NCBI GenBank assembly: GCA_038025085.1
Contig: CM076154.1
Location: 21,214,501 to 21,278,500 of the forward strand
DNA from: Tetragonia tetragonoides
Taxonomy: Eukaryota; Streptophyta; Magnoliopsida; Caryophyllales; Aizoaceae
DNA length: 64,000 nucleotides
Direction of reading: 5' to 3'
Shown here: positions 1 to 10,311 of the stretch, in pieces
Numbering within the stretch: the stretch's first letter is position 1
Layout: every line of letters begins with the position of its first letter
The notes under the pieces: generated by a model
Database searches by the model: none
Seen by the model: only the letters and a program-made list of their open reading frames with translations
What the model was told of the DNA's origin: nothing
Program-made: the position numbers and the translations under genes

Positions 1-1414
1 CAATTGGAAACCATCAAAAGTGCACCTCAATTCCTATTGGGAATTGACTCATGCCCATGGGGACTAAGTATTGAGTTCGGGGATGTAGGTACGAAATAAA
101 CAAAACGAATCTCATCTAAATCGCCCGTATTAACGGCCTCTACTAAACTTATCCATGTCAAATATTTATTTATGCTAGATGGTTCCATACAAATCCGGTC
201 GTCCAATAGTCCTAAATTAACTAGGCGGGTTAAGAGCAACCAAATTACCTACGTTATCACTTTGCACGATTTAGATCCAATTTACATGCATACTATTAAC
301 AAGCATAAACATGATATAAAGCATTAAATTGACGCTCCAACCTACCAACTTTGCTAAACGCGCCAAATATTGCATATGCACATCAATAAAACCGTTAGTA
401 TCTTCAAAAGAATAACAAATAATGCAAAGGTGCTAACTTTATGCTAAAATAAACCTAGGAGGCTACTATATGCATGCAAAAGCTATAAAAAGATGCAAAC
501 TTGCATAATCTAATAAAAAGACACAAACTTTATATTAACTAATCATGCGTAATTATATACAAAATCAAAGGCATGCAAATTTATTCAACCATAATCAAAA
601 GCTAAATAAAACATGATTAATGAACGATAAAACAAGAGATTTAATAAAGAATTAGGCCCTCGGGATGGTTAACCTGGACGTTCTATTCGAACGGGACTAG
701 TAGAATTGGGATTGCTCTTCGATCTTGGGTGCTAGGCTAGGTGTATTGCTTGCTTGAATCTTCAGATTTCTGAATTTGGGGAAATATGTGCTCTCAATGC
801 TCTCAAAATTATGAACTGACTGCCCCCTCGCAGAAGAGGGTGAAAGGGAGTATTTATAGAGTTGGGGGACGGATTTGGGGACCTAGGGCTGGAAGCCCGA
901 CGCCAAAACTCGGCCCAGTCAAAAAATAGGTTCAGCGGTCACACGGAGGGCAGCTGAGGCCCGCGGTGGCCGTTGGGGCTCAGCGGCTGGCCGCTGAAAC
1001 TCGGCAGCTGGCCGCTGGGGCCAGCTGCTGGCCAGACAACCCCCGTTGTCACGCACTGGCCGCTGAGCAGCCTGCGAAGGCCGCCGGGCCTGACGGCGCG
1101 CGCGTGACTAGGGTTTTTGACTTTTTGTGCTTTATAAATTACGAAATTGCCCTTGGGCTAGCCCAAGGGGCCGGGATCGAGCGGTTTTGACCCAAATCTT
1201 CGAGGCGCGATATCTCTTGATCCGGAAACCTGATTGAGGCAAGGTCAAAGGCGTTGGAATCCTTATAACAAGGTCTATCCAAAGATTGAGGTTTCAAGGA
1301 ACTTGGTCTAGATTTCCGGGCAATGTCCTTTTCTACTTATGTCCATGTTAATCCATTACCATCATCATCGGGCGTTGCAGTGTCAGGGGATGAGAACCGA
1401 TTAGGGTGTCTACA
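1..1414 (-). repeat. 3' LTR of Element 1, partial
   Basis: This stretch matches 16405-17773 almost base for base, apart from a GC-rich expansion near 970-1020 and scattered substitutions. It ends in GTGTCTACA, so in element orientation the LTR begins TGTAGACAC. The first 140 or so bases (plus-strand sense) lie outside the window. It contains the LTR TATA box on the minus strand at 851-858. Confidence 0.92.
851..858 (-). promoter_or_regulatory. TATA box in the 3' LTR copy of Element 1
   Basis: The plus strand reads tatttata, giving TATAAATA on the minus strand, at the same place as in the right LTR (17254-17261). GC-rich AGCGGC boxes lie upstream of it in minus-strand sense (about 940-1100), the same order as at the antisense gene promoters. 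Confidence 0.5.
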
Positions 1415-1428
1415 GAAGCCCCCACTTT
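1415..1428 (-). other. Polypurine tract of Element 1
   Basis: The minus strand reads AAAGTGGGGGCTTC directly against the TGTAGACACC start of the 3' LTR. It is the expected plus-strand primer for reverse transcription. The same tract occurs in Element 3 at 53354. Confidence 0.85.
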
Positions 1429-1561
1429 GGCCGAGCTTGTAAAAGCGAAGGTCAAAGTATTTGCTAAAATGCCTGCAGTGTTTTGTTTGAAAATGCTTTA
1501 TGTTAGAAAGAAGAAAAGATAGACTCTTGACTGCCTGCGGTGAGGGTTACCTGCTTTGTTT

Positions 1562-1830
1562 AAAGAGCGGTGCGTTGCTCTGCTTTGTTTTAAAGAGCGG
1601 TGTGTTGCTCTGCTTTGTGGATACTGACGTGGCGCTAATTTTGATAGCTTCAACGTCAAAGAGCGGTATGTTGCTCTACTTTAATGGTTGCCAACGTGAC
1701 GCTAATTTGATAGCTTCAACGTCAAAGAGCGGTATGTTGCTCTGCTTTAGTTGTTGTTGACACGACGCTAATTTTGATAGCTTCGTCGCCTAAGAGCGGT
1801 ATGTTGCTCTACTCTAGTTGCGCCTGCAAA
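1562..1830. repeat. 66-bp tandem repeat beside the Element 1 PPT
   Basis: The phrase AAAGAGCGGTRTGTTGCTCT recurs at about 1592, 1658, 1724 and 1791, a period of 66-67 bp, with a shorter partial unit from 1562. Units also share GACGCTAATTTTGATAGCTTC. Ogre-type elements are known to carry tandem repeats in this 3' untranslated position, some of which seed satellites. The short reading frame that crosses it is an artefact of the repeat. Confidence 0.85.
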
Positions 1831-2514
1831 AATAAAATAAAGTGCCTGTGCATGTAAAAAGGTTAGATATAAGGCTCGCGCCTGCAAAAATAGAAAATGC
1901 CGGGTCCCTAGGATAAGAAACCAAGCTGTGGGGGCAAAAGAGTCATTTTGGGTGACATATTCAAATCTCCCGGGCTTCCAACGGTCGAGAAATGCAATTC
2001 TGCGCGGAATTCGAACTCGTGGGTCCGCCCCGAGTCGCGGAGCGCTGGGTGGCCTTTACGGGCTCGCTCAGCGGCTAAAAGTGTTGTGCGAAGGCTAAAC
2101 CATGTGCCGCCAGGCCGGGCGGCTGAGCCGCGGAGCCTGGGCGGCTGGCCGCCAGGGCCAGCGGCTGGACCGCTGAGCCTAGGCGACCCTGAACCAGGCC
2201 GTTGGGCCGGTTCAGAGGCGAAAACAGGGTTTTTGTGAGAAGGAGCCGAATTTTGGGTCATTCTTCCCCAAAATTTCAAGACTCTCTCTCTCTATCGCCA
2301 TTGTTGCCCAATCTTCATCTCTTGCTCAAATTTGCTTCTTTTTGCTTGCATTTGCTTGGGTTTGCATAATCTTTGCATAATTTGAAGTTTATTTGTGATT
2401 TCTCACAAGTTTGGAGTGAATTTGTGAGTGGATTTTTGAAACCCTTGGAGAGAGAAAATCCGAATTTCTCCAATTCTTGCTTGTTGTTCTTTGCTAGCTT
2501 GTTCATCTTTCTTC
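1831..2514 (+). promoter_or_regulatory. Upstream region of the antisense PMD gene with GC-box cassette
   Basis: No protein is visible here. At 2030-2215 there is a dense cluster of AGCGGC / GCCGCC boxes, many as inverted pairs. The core at about 2114-2157 is nearly the same as 5798-5841, in front of the second antisense gene. Both upstream regions then carry a CCRAATTTTGGG phrase (about 2247 and 6531). A CT repeat at 2281-2295 looks like a 5' leader. I see no clear TATA box. Promoter function is inferred from position and duplication. Confidence 0.45.
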
Positions 2515-5282
2515 ATGGCTCCCAAATTGGCGAAGAAGAGGAGTAGAAGGGCCGAGGTTCGGGAGGAGGTTGAAGAAATTAATATCTTCACCAAGGCTTT
2601 TCCCTCTCATGTCAAGCCTTCCAAAAGGAAGCCTAATGTGGCTTTCCCTCAAGATAGGTACACCCGATCGGATGGGATGCCCGACATCATTTGGGATCGG
2701 TCGGAGTTGCTCTTTCGACCGGGGACTCACTTGAGTTCCTGGCTTCCAAGTTTGTGGTAAGCCTTAAACCTTAAATTCATAATTTTATGCATGGAATTTA
2801 GTTTATATGCTTTGCCTTGAGTAGAATTGTGTAGGAATTGTATGCAATTGTCAAGTTTGTAGCGCATGTGATCTTGCGCGGCTTGAACGAACTTAGAAAC
2901 ATGCTTAGTACTCGAACATTTGGTTGAAATGTGAACGTAAGAGGTTGCGAATTTGATCGTAGGAACCCGATGGGAATTTGAAGCCTCATGGTAATTATGG
3001 CTCTTCGGTGAAGCTTTTTATGACTTTGCCCAAAGAGGTGCAAAGCGCGGTTTTGGGTGCGGGGTTCGGCCCTCTTTTGAAAGCGGCGGACTCGGTTGAG
3101 CGAGTCAAGAGATGCATTGTTCGCTTGTTTTTGGAACGTTTTTGGGATACTACCAATACGTTCCATTTCCCTAATGGGGAGATGATGATCACTCCATCGG
3201 AGTTTGCTATGTTGACTGGGGTGCCTTGCGTGGGTACGCCCATTGTATATGACGTTTTCATTTGGAAACGTAAGACTGAGATGGTGGAGTTGTTTGGCCC
3301 TTGGGGGAATACCCGGGGTCACCATTATCGTCCCTATAGCAAGCTCTATGCCGCTTTGACTGATGCGAGGTACAAGAGGAGTACCTCGGTGGAGCAGAAG
3401 GCGAGGAAGTTTATCGCCTATCTCCTTGCCACCACCATCTTTGGTGACAAGGGAGAGCGTATTCATGCTATTTACCTCCCTAGCTTGTTGGATTGGGAGA
3501 GGGTGAGAGAGTACAACTGGGGGTTGCCGGGCTACGCCAACCTCTTGAGGTGCATGCGGTTTGCTTGCCGCGTGAATGATGAGGGATACAAGCAGACGAC
3601 TCTTCCTCCCGTGAGCTTGTGCGATTTTTGGAAGGCCTTGCAGGTGCGTTCTGCTTTTGTATCCATTTTGGTGATTTGCATGATTTAAGTCTATGGTGCT
3701 TAGCTTCATGTTTCGATGTAGCCTTGGTTCTTTGAGCATTTCCCGGACATGGCGCCTACGGGCTGGGAGTTGGATTTCCCGGGTTGCAGGGCGTGGCGTC
3801 ACAGAGGTCCTGCGCCTTTTTCGACCCTCCAGCAGTATAGGGAGGCTCTCTTGTGCCTAGATTGGCACAAGGTAACGCAATTTTGCTCTTTGTTTCATGG
3901 TTTGTATTTCTTGGTGTGGAAATATCTCATATTGCATGCTTGTGTAGATTGACTACTTTCCTTGGGTGAAGTACCATGGGTTGGCTCCGGATGCTGTTCT
4001 TTCGTCCAGGGCGTTAGACCGTTAGAGGATCCTGATTGCGGGCCAGTTCTCTTTTGAGTGGTACTTGGGAGAGCGGATCTTCCGTCAGGTTTATCCTGTC
4101 GTGGCTGGCCCGAGGATTCCCTTGGATCCTCCCTCGACCATGTTCTTGGTGAGGTGCTTGTCTCGCGAACAGGTTGCGGAGGCCATGGTGGGCTCGGATG
4201 ATATGCGGTATTTGAGGGAGCCTGTGGAGGACCTTGCGGGGCACTAAGAGCAGTTCCGTCGTGATCGCCTCATGCCTTCATTTGTGGGTTTGAAGGTAAG
4301 AATTTTATATTTTGCTTTTTCTATGCCTTTCTTGCTTTGTTGATTTGCTGACTTACTTTACTTTGTAGGAGCCTCGGGTTGATGATGTTGATGTGGATGT
4401 CCCGGATATGCGGGTCCGAGGTCGAGATTATGGCGGGAAGGAGTGATGGGGAGAGATCCCGATGACGGAGGACCTTGATGAGGACATCCAGGGTCTTCCT
4501 CTTCCAGTTGGGCATCCAGGGGTAAATTTGTAATTTTACCTATTGCATGTGATTTTCGCTGCTTTTATGCTTGTATTGACTTTTCTTTGCGTAGCTTGAC
4601 CGTGAGCAGACCGGGAAGGTCTTCAAGATGATGCATGCCATGAAGTCCTGGATTTCTCGAGCTCTCTCGAAGGGTACTTGCTCCAAAGCCGACTTGGATA
4701 AGGTAAACTTGTTTTGCATCTTCAAAGTTACATGCTTTGAGAAATGTATCTTATATGTTTGGTGGGTTGCAGGTTGAGTATCGTCGACCCCTTCCTTGTC
4801 GGTCACGACAGGTGGTTATGTCTGATGATGAGGTTGTGAGCTCGCCTGAGCGTAGTCCTTCCCGTGAGAGGAGTCCTCGGAGGGAGAGTCCTCGGAGAGA
4901 GAGGGAGCCTGTGCATCGGACGGATCGTCCTGGTGGGAGTAGGATGACTCAGTTCATGGATCCTACTCCTATGCCTATGCCGATGTATCCTTCTTATCCC
5001 GTGAATGCGGGGTATGCTCCTTATGGTGGGCTTTACAACCAGCCCCCTGTCCCTGCTCCTATGATGCCTACCATGCCTCCTCGTTCTTCGTGGGGGTATG
5101 ATTTGAGTTATGCTGGAGAGGGGTGCTCGTATCAGGAGCCTGCCCGTCATTCTTCCTTTGACCCTGGCCAGCTGGCGGCGTCGATTTTTGGCGATGAGCC
5201 TTGGAGGTCAGAGGATCACTTTGAGGTGCTCCGTTCAGATGCTGATGCGGGTGAAGATTTTTATGATAATGTATTTGTATGA
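2515..5282 (+). pseudogene. Plant mobile domain (PMD)-like gene, antisense passenger of Element 1
   Basis: Seven exons can be placed: 2515-2756, 2963-3643, 3722-3871, 3948-4295, 4369-4521, 4595-4702 and 4773-5282. All introns have GT-AG ends. Exon 2 carries the signature TTNTFHFPNGEMMITPSEFA followed by MLTGVPCVG, and YLPSLLDWERVREYNWG, typical of the plant mobile domain (PF10536, MAIN-like). These proteins occur in host nuclear silencing factors and in transposons. The last exon is Arg/Ser-rich, then Pro/Met/Tyr-rich, and ends DNVFV. The start MAPKLAKKRSRRAEVREE looks like a basic nuclear signal. The gene is broken: in-frame stops near 4021, 4246 and 4444, and the exon 1-2 phase does not join cleanly. 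It lies opposite to gag-pol, with a truncated homologue in Element 2 (41463-43346) sharing its exon boundaries. Domain assignment is from memory of the family. Confidence 0.75.
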
Positions 5283-5797
5283 GATACATTCTTGAACATT
5301 TGTGTTGAACAAAATATTTAGACTTTGCTTTGTAATATATTGCTGTTCTTATTGGTCCCTGCATATAATTAGGCTAATGCAAATGCACAGGTAGTCAAGC
5401 AAAAGCGCAAGTAATAGCCATGTAACAAAAAATGGTACATCCAAAAAGTTAACATTGGATGTACCCTATCTCCCCTAAAAAAATGAAAAAAGAAAGGGGT
5501 GCCAAAAAATGAAATAAAATTAATAAGTGTAAAAGGGTTTAGCTAAACAAAAGATGATAATCATCCACAAAAAAGAAATAAGGAAATTGTGGGGTTCCTA
5601 TAAATAATTAAGGAAATAATAGAAAATAGCTATAATAGAAGAAATAGAAAACTGAGCCAAATCGGAGTCCAAAACGGTTAAGGAAAGTGTCCAAAACTGG
5701 GTAGAAGAGTGTTGTCTCGAAAAAGAGGCTCGGCGGCCAAAGGGGGGTGTTCAGCGGCTGACGCGAAGGAGCGGGGGTCAAAAGTGGGGCCGCCAGA
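5283..5797 (+). other. Spacer between the two antisense genes
   Basis: This is the 3' flank of the PMD gene followed by AT-rich sequence with no credible coding content. From about 5730 it becomes GC-rich as the second promoter cassette begins. Confidence 0.5.
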
Positions 5798-5841
5798 CTC
5801 AGCGGCTGAGCCGCGGAGGCTGGGGGGCTGGCCGCTGGGCC
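5798..5841 (+). promoter_or_regulatory. GC-box cassette upstream of the DUF7745-like gene
   Basis: The segment CGGCTGAGCCGCGGAG plus GGCTGGCCGC nearly repeats 2114-2157 upstream of the PMD gene. It resembles GC-rich boxes in the Element 1 LTR (about 960-1080 and 17335-17450). Further boxes resume at 6420-6460 after the MITE. The GCCGCC core matches the plant ERF GCC-box consensus, but binding is only inference. Confidence 0.5.
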
Positions 5842-5858
5842 TTGGCTGCCATAACGGG

Positions 5859-6411
5859 TAGGGGTGAGCAATGGGACCAAGTACCTGGTTCTGGATTCGG
5901 AACTGGTCAGGATCCGACGGGTCCAGACTTAGAACCAGTACCACCGGGACCAGTTCTGGTTCCAGAATTTTGGAACTGGTTGGGACCAGTACCAGTTTCG
6001 GGTACCAGTTTCTGGGACCAGGTACCCGCCGGGTACCCGGCAGGACGAATTCCAAGATCTAATTTATGAGTTTCATATTTTGATGTGGCATTGAATTTTA
6101 TAAATTATTGATTTTGTATTTTCGTTTTTGGGTTCTAATATTATGATCTTAGGTATATTTTAGTAATAGATGGTTTATTAGAGAGAGTTGTATAAAATAA
6201 TATTAAGTTTTGGGGAAATAAAAGAACAAAAAAGTCTATGAAAAAGTGGAAATGGGTACTTGGTCCCGGAACCGGTACCCGCCAGTTCTAGTACCAGTTC
6301 CCAGATTTCAGGATCCGTGCTAACCAATTCCAGTACCTGTTCCCAGATTCTAGGATCCGTAGGTACCAGTTCCAGGTATTTTAGGTGGGTACCCACCCAT
6401 GCTCACCCCTA
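5859..6411. mobile_element. hAT-type MITE with perfect 8-bp target duplication
   Basis: The element starts TAGGGGTGAGCA and ends TGCTCACCCCTA, a perfect 12-bp terminal inverted repeat. It is flanked by the identical octamer ATAACGGG (5851-5858 and 6412-6419). An 8-bp duplication and this TIR type are diagnostic of the hAT superfamily. The 553-bp body holds many GGTACC / GGTTCC / GGAACTGG repeats in both orientations and no transposase. It separates the GC cassette at 5798 from the boxes and TATA at 6420-6518. Confidence 0.92.
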
Positions 6412-6510
6412 ATAACGGGGCCGCCGAGCTTTCAGCGGCTGCCCTATGGGCCGCTGAAACTTATTTTTCGACGGGTTGCCTTATTTTCGTCTTTTTTTCG
6501 TGCGAGCCCC

Positions 6511-6518
6511 TATATAAG
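6511..6518 (+). promoter_or_regulatory. TATA box of the antisense DUF7745-like gene, Element 1
   Basis: TATATAAG lies about 100 bp before the ATG at 6617 and just after the GC-rich boxes at 6420-6460. The Element 2 copy has TATAAATA at the matching place (43846). Confidence 0.55.
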
Positions 6519-6616
6519 CCTTGGGTTAGTCCAATTTTGGGACATCACCTTCATAATTCCATAGTAATAGAGAGCTTTTTAGAGAGAGAAACCTCCAATT
6601 AAATTAGAACTCAGCC

Positions 6617-8158
6617 ATGACAAGTTTCGAAGTTAAGTTCGATAAGTGGTTGCAATCTATGACCCCTGAAGAGAGGATGGGACTTGTGCCCTTTCACTTG
6701 AATGCTTTCTTCCATCTGAAGCAAGTTCAAGTTGTTTGGAACCTTCTTGAGGCTGTGGTTGACTTTTGGGATGACAAGCTTCATGTTTTTAGGTTCGGGT
6801 ATAATGAATTGTGCCCTCTTCCTTAGAATTTGCTGCCATAATTGGGTTCCTTCATGATCAAGCTCCCGCAACTCCATGGCTCGGGGCCAACCTTGAAGGT
6901 TATTATAAAAGGTATCTTGGTTTACCTGCAACACAAGCCTCTTCTGTGGCTAGAACCGGCGAGTTAGACCTCAATGGTGTGATTGATATCTTTTTCCCCA
7001 AGGTGAGGGATAATCATAATGAGACATATTATAGGCGTGCTTTTATCTTATGTCTCTTGCATAGGTACCTCGTTGTTGGTGGAGGTAATAATCGTAAAAC
7101 TTGTATGCTTAGAATTGTTGAACAAATTCAAAACGATTTTACCCCTATGTCTTGTTCTTGGTGAAACCCTAATGTGCTTGGATCGCAAGAAGCAAGAACC
7201 AACTCATGGTGGATGGACGGGAAGCCCTCTTCTCCTTCAAGTGAGTGCTTGAATAATTGCTTGGATATAAAGTTTGAATCTTTAATGGATACCTAACTTT
7301 ATTATTTTTCTATGCTTTTTTTTTTTGTAGATATGGCTTTTGGAGCATATGTGCTTTATTGAGAGGCCGGCTAATGCGCTCAAGTACCAACCAAAGCAGT
7401 TTCCTGCCCGCCGAAGGCTTTATTATGAATCCACCATTGATGAATGGCGTGGATACCTTAAAGCTTGTCCTTTGCTAAGATGGACTGTCAAGTGGTGGGG
7501 CTTAAAATCCGCAATCGGATGCAGCAAGGAGACGGGATATTGTCAAATCCTTGGCCTTCAAAATTTGACTTATATATTTCCTAACCGCATCATGCGGCAA
7601 TATGGGAAACGCCAGATCATCCCACAGAAGGATAGTGTTGCGCCTGCAACCTGGGTTTTGACCATTAGTATGGTGAGATCATGGGAGTGTGCATGGGATC
7701 GTCGCCCTAAGTGGACTATTCCTCATATCAAGGCCCCAACGACGATATCTTCAGCTTATGAAGCTTGGATGGATTGTAAGACTGCAGAGGGTCGTCGTGC
7801 ATGTAGGAAATCCGAACAAGACGATCTTAAGGCCCAATCGGTCAAGGCTAGCTTAAGACTTTTCAATCCTAACGATCCTAAAGGGAAAGGTAAACAAAAG
7901 GGAGTCAAGCATGTGAAAAGTGTTCTTAACCCAAAGGCCAAGAAAGCTTTAGCCAAGATGACTACTAAGCCAGAGGAGGAGCCCCAAATTCGGGCCAATG
8001 ATCATGAAGCCTCTACAAGTGATCCTCTAATGGAGGTTGAAAAGGAAGAAGAGCCCTCGGTCCGAGAAAGATGGGCTCCCAAGGAGCGCGAAGTGGAAGA
8101 CCCAAAGGTTGATGTACCTATGGAGGATGTTGTCCCTACTACTGAGGCTGCGGAGTAA
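6617..8158 (+). pseudogene. DUF7745-like antisense gene of Element 1, frameshifted, with one intron
   Basis: The product is homologous along its length to the open 448-residue protein at 43928-45274. Shared landmarks: LHVFRFGYNELCPL, FAAIIGF, GSPLLLQIWLLEHM and FPNRIMRQYGKRQIIPQ. The pattern of a C-terminal RQYG-x-x-QxIP block with WTxPH resembles the plant DUF7745 family, which is common in retroelement-linked proteins; its biochemical role is unknown to me. A 90-bp GT-AG intron (7241-7330) splits LLLQ from IWLLEH in phase 0. Frameshifts near 6822 and 7150 break the first exon. The tail is Lys-rich (KGKGKQKGVKHVK), then acidic, so nuclear or nucleic-acid contact is possible. It is convergent with integrase. 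Confidence 0.65.
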
Positions 8159-8415
8159 TTTATTAGGAAATACTCTTTTGGAGCATGTCTAGCTTAGGAT
8201 TGCCTTTTTTTATGCTTTTAAATTCAATAAGGGTGATGTGCCCCCTCTTTTTATTTAGTTAATTTATTTTTATTGCTTAGGAATTGCCAAGTCCTGTAAT
8301 GGACTTTATTATTATTTATTTATGGAGACATGCTCATTTTAATATTGCAACCTTGTGTTTATTATGTGCACAAATTTTAACAACTTTTGAATGCGAATTT
8401 GATGAAGGGGCCGGG
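8159..8415 (+). other. 3' flank of the antisense DUF7745-like gene
   Basis: AT-rich sequence follows the stop codon at 8158. It holds no further credible gene and leads into the structured motif at 8416. Confidence 0.4.
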
Positions 8416-8475
8416 CCCAATTGCAATTGGGTTGTCCTACGTATTCTTTTAGGGGAATCAGGCTACTCGTAGTTC
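8416..8475. other. Conserved double-hairpin motif between convergent genes, Element 1
   Basis: A perfect palindrome CCCAATTGCAATTGGG (8416-8431) is followed by CCTACGTATTC, a short loop, GGAATCAGG and CGTAGTTC (to 8475), which can form a second stem. The same arrangement is at 45465-45514 (Element 2); the second hairpin alone is at 55239-55277 (Element 3). The first stem is CCCTTT/AAAGGG in Element 2, so base pairing is kept while sequence changes. Confidence 0.6.
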
Positions 8476-8585
8476 TTATCCATTTTTTTTTAACATTCAA
8501 TCCCGTTTTTTTTTTTATTATTTTTTTTTACAGGATTAGTTAGCCTCGTGTGGGCCTCTCGAAATTGTTACATTGGGTGTCTTGC

Positions 8586-10311
8586 CTAAGCATAAAACCT
8601 TTTTAATTGATCCATGTTTATCCATTGACTAAATTCGATCCCGTCTAAGTTTGCCAATCTTGCAGCGCCACCTGTTAAGATTTTTGTGATGATAAACGTG
8701 CCTGACCAGTTGGGTCGAAATTTGCCTCTTTGGTCAGTGACATTTGCCATTACTTCTTTAAGTACTAAGTCTCCAACCTTAAGGTCCCTCATTTTGAGCC
8801 TTTGGTTAAAGTGTCTTGTTAGTCTGTTCTGATAGACTCTCACATTGTGCAAAGCTTGCAACCTTTTTCTCATCCAGTGGGAATAATTGATCGTAGCGAG
8901 CTTGGACCCAATCTACTTCTGGGATTTGACTTTCTAACACAATCCTTAGAGACGGGATCTCCAGTTCGATTGGTAATACGACTTCCATTCCGTAAACCAG
9001 GGAGTACGGTGTTGCTCCCGTTGATGCGCGAACTGATGTCCTATAACCCCAAAGTGTGAATGGTAGCTTGTCTGGACAATCATGATAATTATTGGACATT
9101 CTTTCAATGATTTTCTTGATGTTTTTGTTGGCCGCCTCTACTGCACCGTTTGTTTGCGGTCTGTAGGGAGATGACTTTCGTTGCTGGATCTTAAACTGGG
9201 CTAGAAGCTCGATTACTTTTTTCATGAAGTGTGACCCATTATCACTGATGATTTCTTGGGGAACTCTATATCTAGCTATTATGTTATTCTTAATGAACTT
9301 TACCACATGTTTTGCTTTGAGCTTTGCGTATGATTGCGCCTCGACCCATTTGGTAAAGTAGTCGATTGCGACTAGGATATACTCGTGGCCCCCTTTTCCT
9401 GTTGGGGTTATTTTGCCGATGATATCGATCCCCCAAGCTGAGAAAGGCCAAGGTGAGGTGAAGGTATATAATGGGCTTGGTGGTAGGTGTTGTAGATTGG
9501 CATGGGTCTGGCATTGTATGCATCTTTTTACAAACTCACAACAATCTTTCTCCATCGTTGTCCAATAATACCCGAGCCTTATTATCTTCCTAGATAGCAT
9601 CATACCGTTCATGTGCGGTCCACACACTCCTGCATGTACTTCCCTTAAGACCTTATAGGCCGTTTCGGTACCTAGGCAGCGGAGGTTGACTCCGTTTGGG
9701 CTTTTCTTGTATATTTCACCCTGTACTTCCAGGAATTGGGCCGCGAGCCTTCTAAGTGCTTTCTGGGCTCTAGGGCTAGAATCAGGAGGATAGAGTTGGT
9801 AGACAAGTAAATTTTTTATATCGGTGTACCACTCATCTTCTTCATCGTGGAACACTTCCAAGGCGTCGCAATATGAAGGCTCGGATCTCCTTTGTACGCA
9901 GATGGGCATCATCCGAATAGTTTCGGGTATGTTAATAATGCTTGCTAACTTAGCCAAGGCGTCTGCGAATTGGTTATCTTCTCGTGGAAGGTATGTAAAG
10001 TGTATTTGATTGAAATACACTATGATGTTATCTAAGTACTCCTGGTAGAGTGCCAAGGATTTACTTTTAACCTTCCATATTTTGGAGATTTGGTTAATTA
10101 TGAGTGACGAGTCAACATAGACTCGGAGCGTCTTAATGCCAAGGCTTATGGCGGATTGCAGTCTTATCATGCAAGCTTCATATTCGGCGCCATTATATGT
10201 GACCTCGTGGACCAGCTTGACTGAAATGGGTGTGTGTGCACCTTCGGGAGATACTATCAGTATTCCTACTCCAAAACCCTTTTGGTTGGATGCTCCGTCG
10301 AAGTATAGCTG
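8586..10311 (-). pseudogene. Second (archaeal-type) RNase H and integrase of Element 1
   Basis: The 5' part carries YFDGASNQKG, YNGAEYEACM and a downstream RYVDSSL-like segment, the additional aRNH domain of Tat elements. Integrase follows: zinc-binding VHAGVCGPHMNGMM and CIQCQ, then the DDE core with WGIDIIG, IISDNGSHF and NGAVEAANK. The C-terminus ends MDQLKRFYA, matching Element 2. It is separated from RT by a TGA at 10312, where the family has Trp (KLYFDGA context), and a frameshift near 8870 breaks the last 95 residues. Integrase inserts cDNA into host chromatin. The protein was originally part of one pol polyprotein. Confidence 0.9.

Noticed and set aside
1500..1760. Small Leu/Cys-rich reading frame in the tandem repeat
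   Set aside because: It is produced by the 66-bp repeat (a multiple of 3), has no homologue in Element 3, and lies in the 3' untranslated part.
2798..3802. 334-codon minus-strand frame opposite the PMD exons
   Set aside because: It is an antisense shadow: it crosses exon-intron borders of the plus-strand gene, has no recognisable domain, and the plus strand has clear PMD motifs and splice sites.
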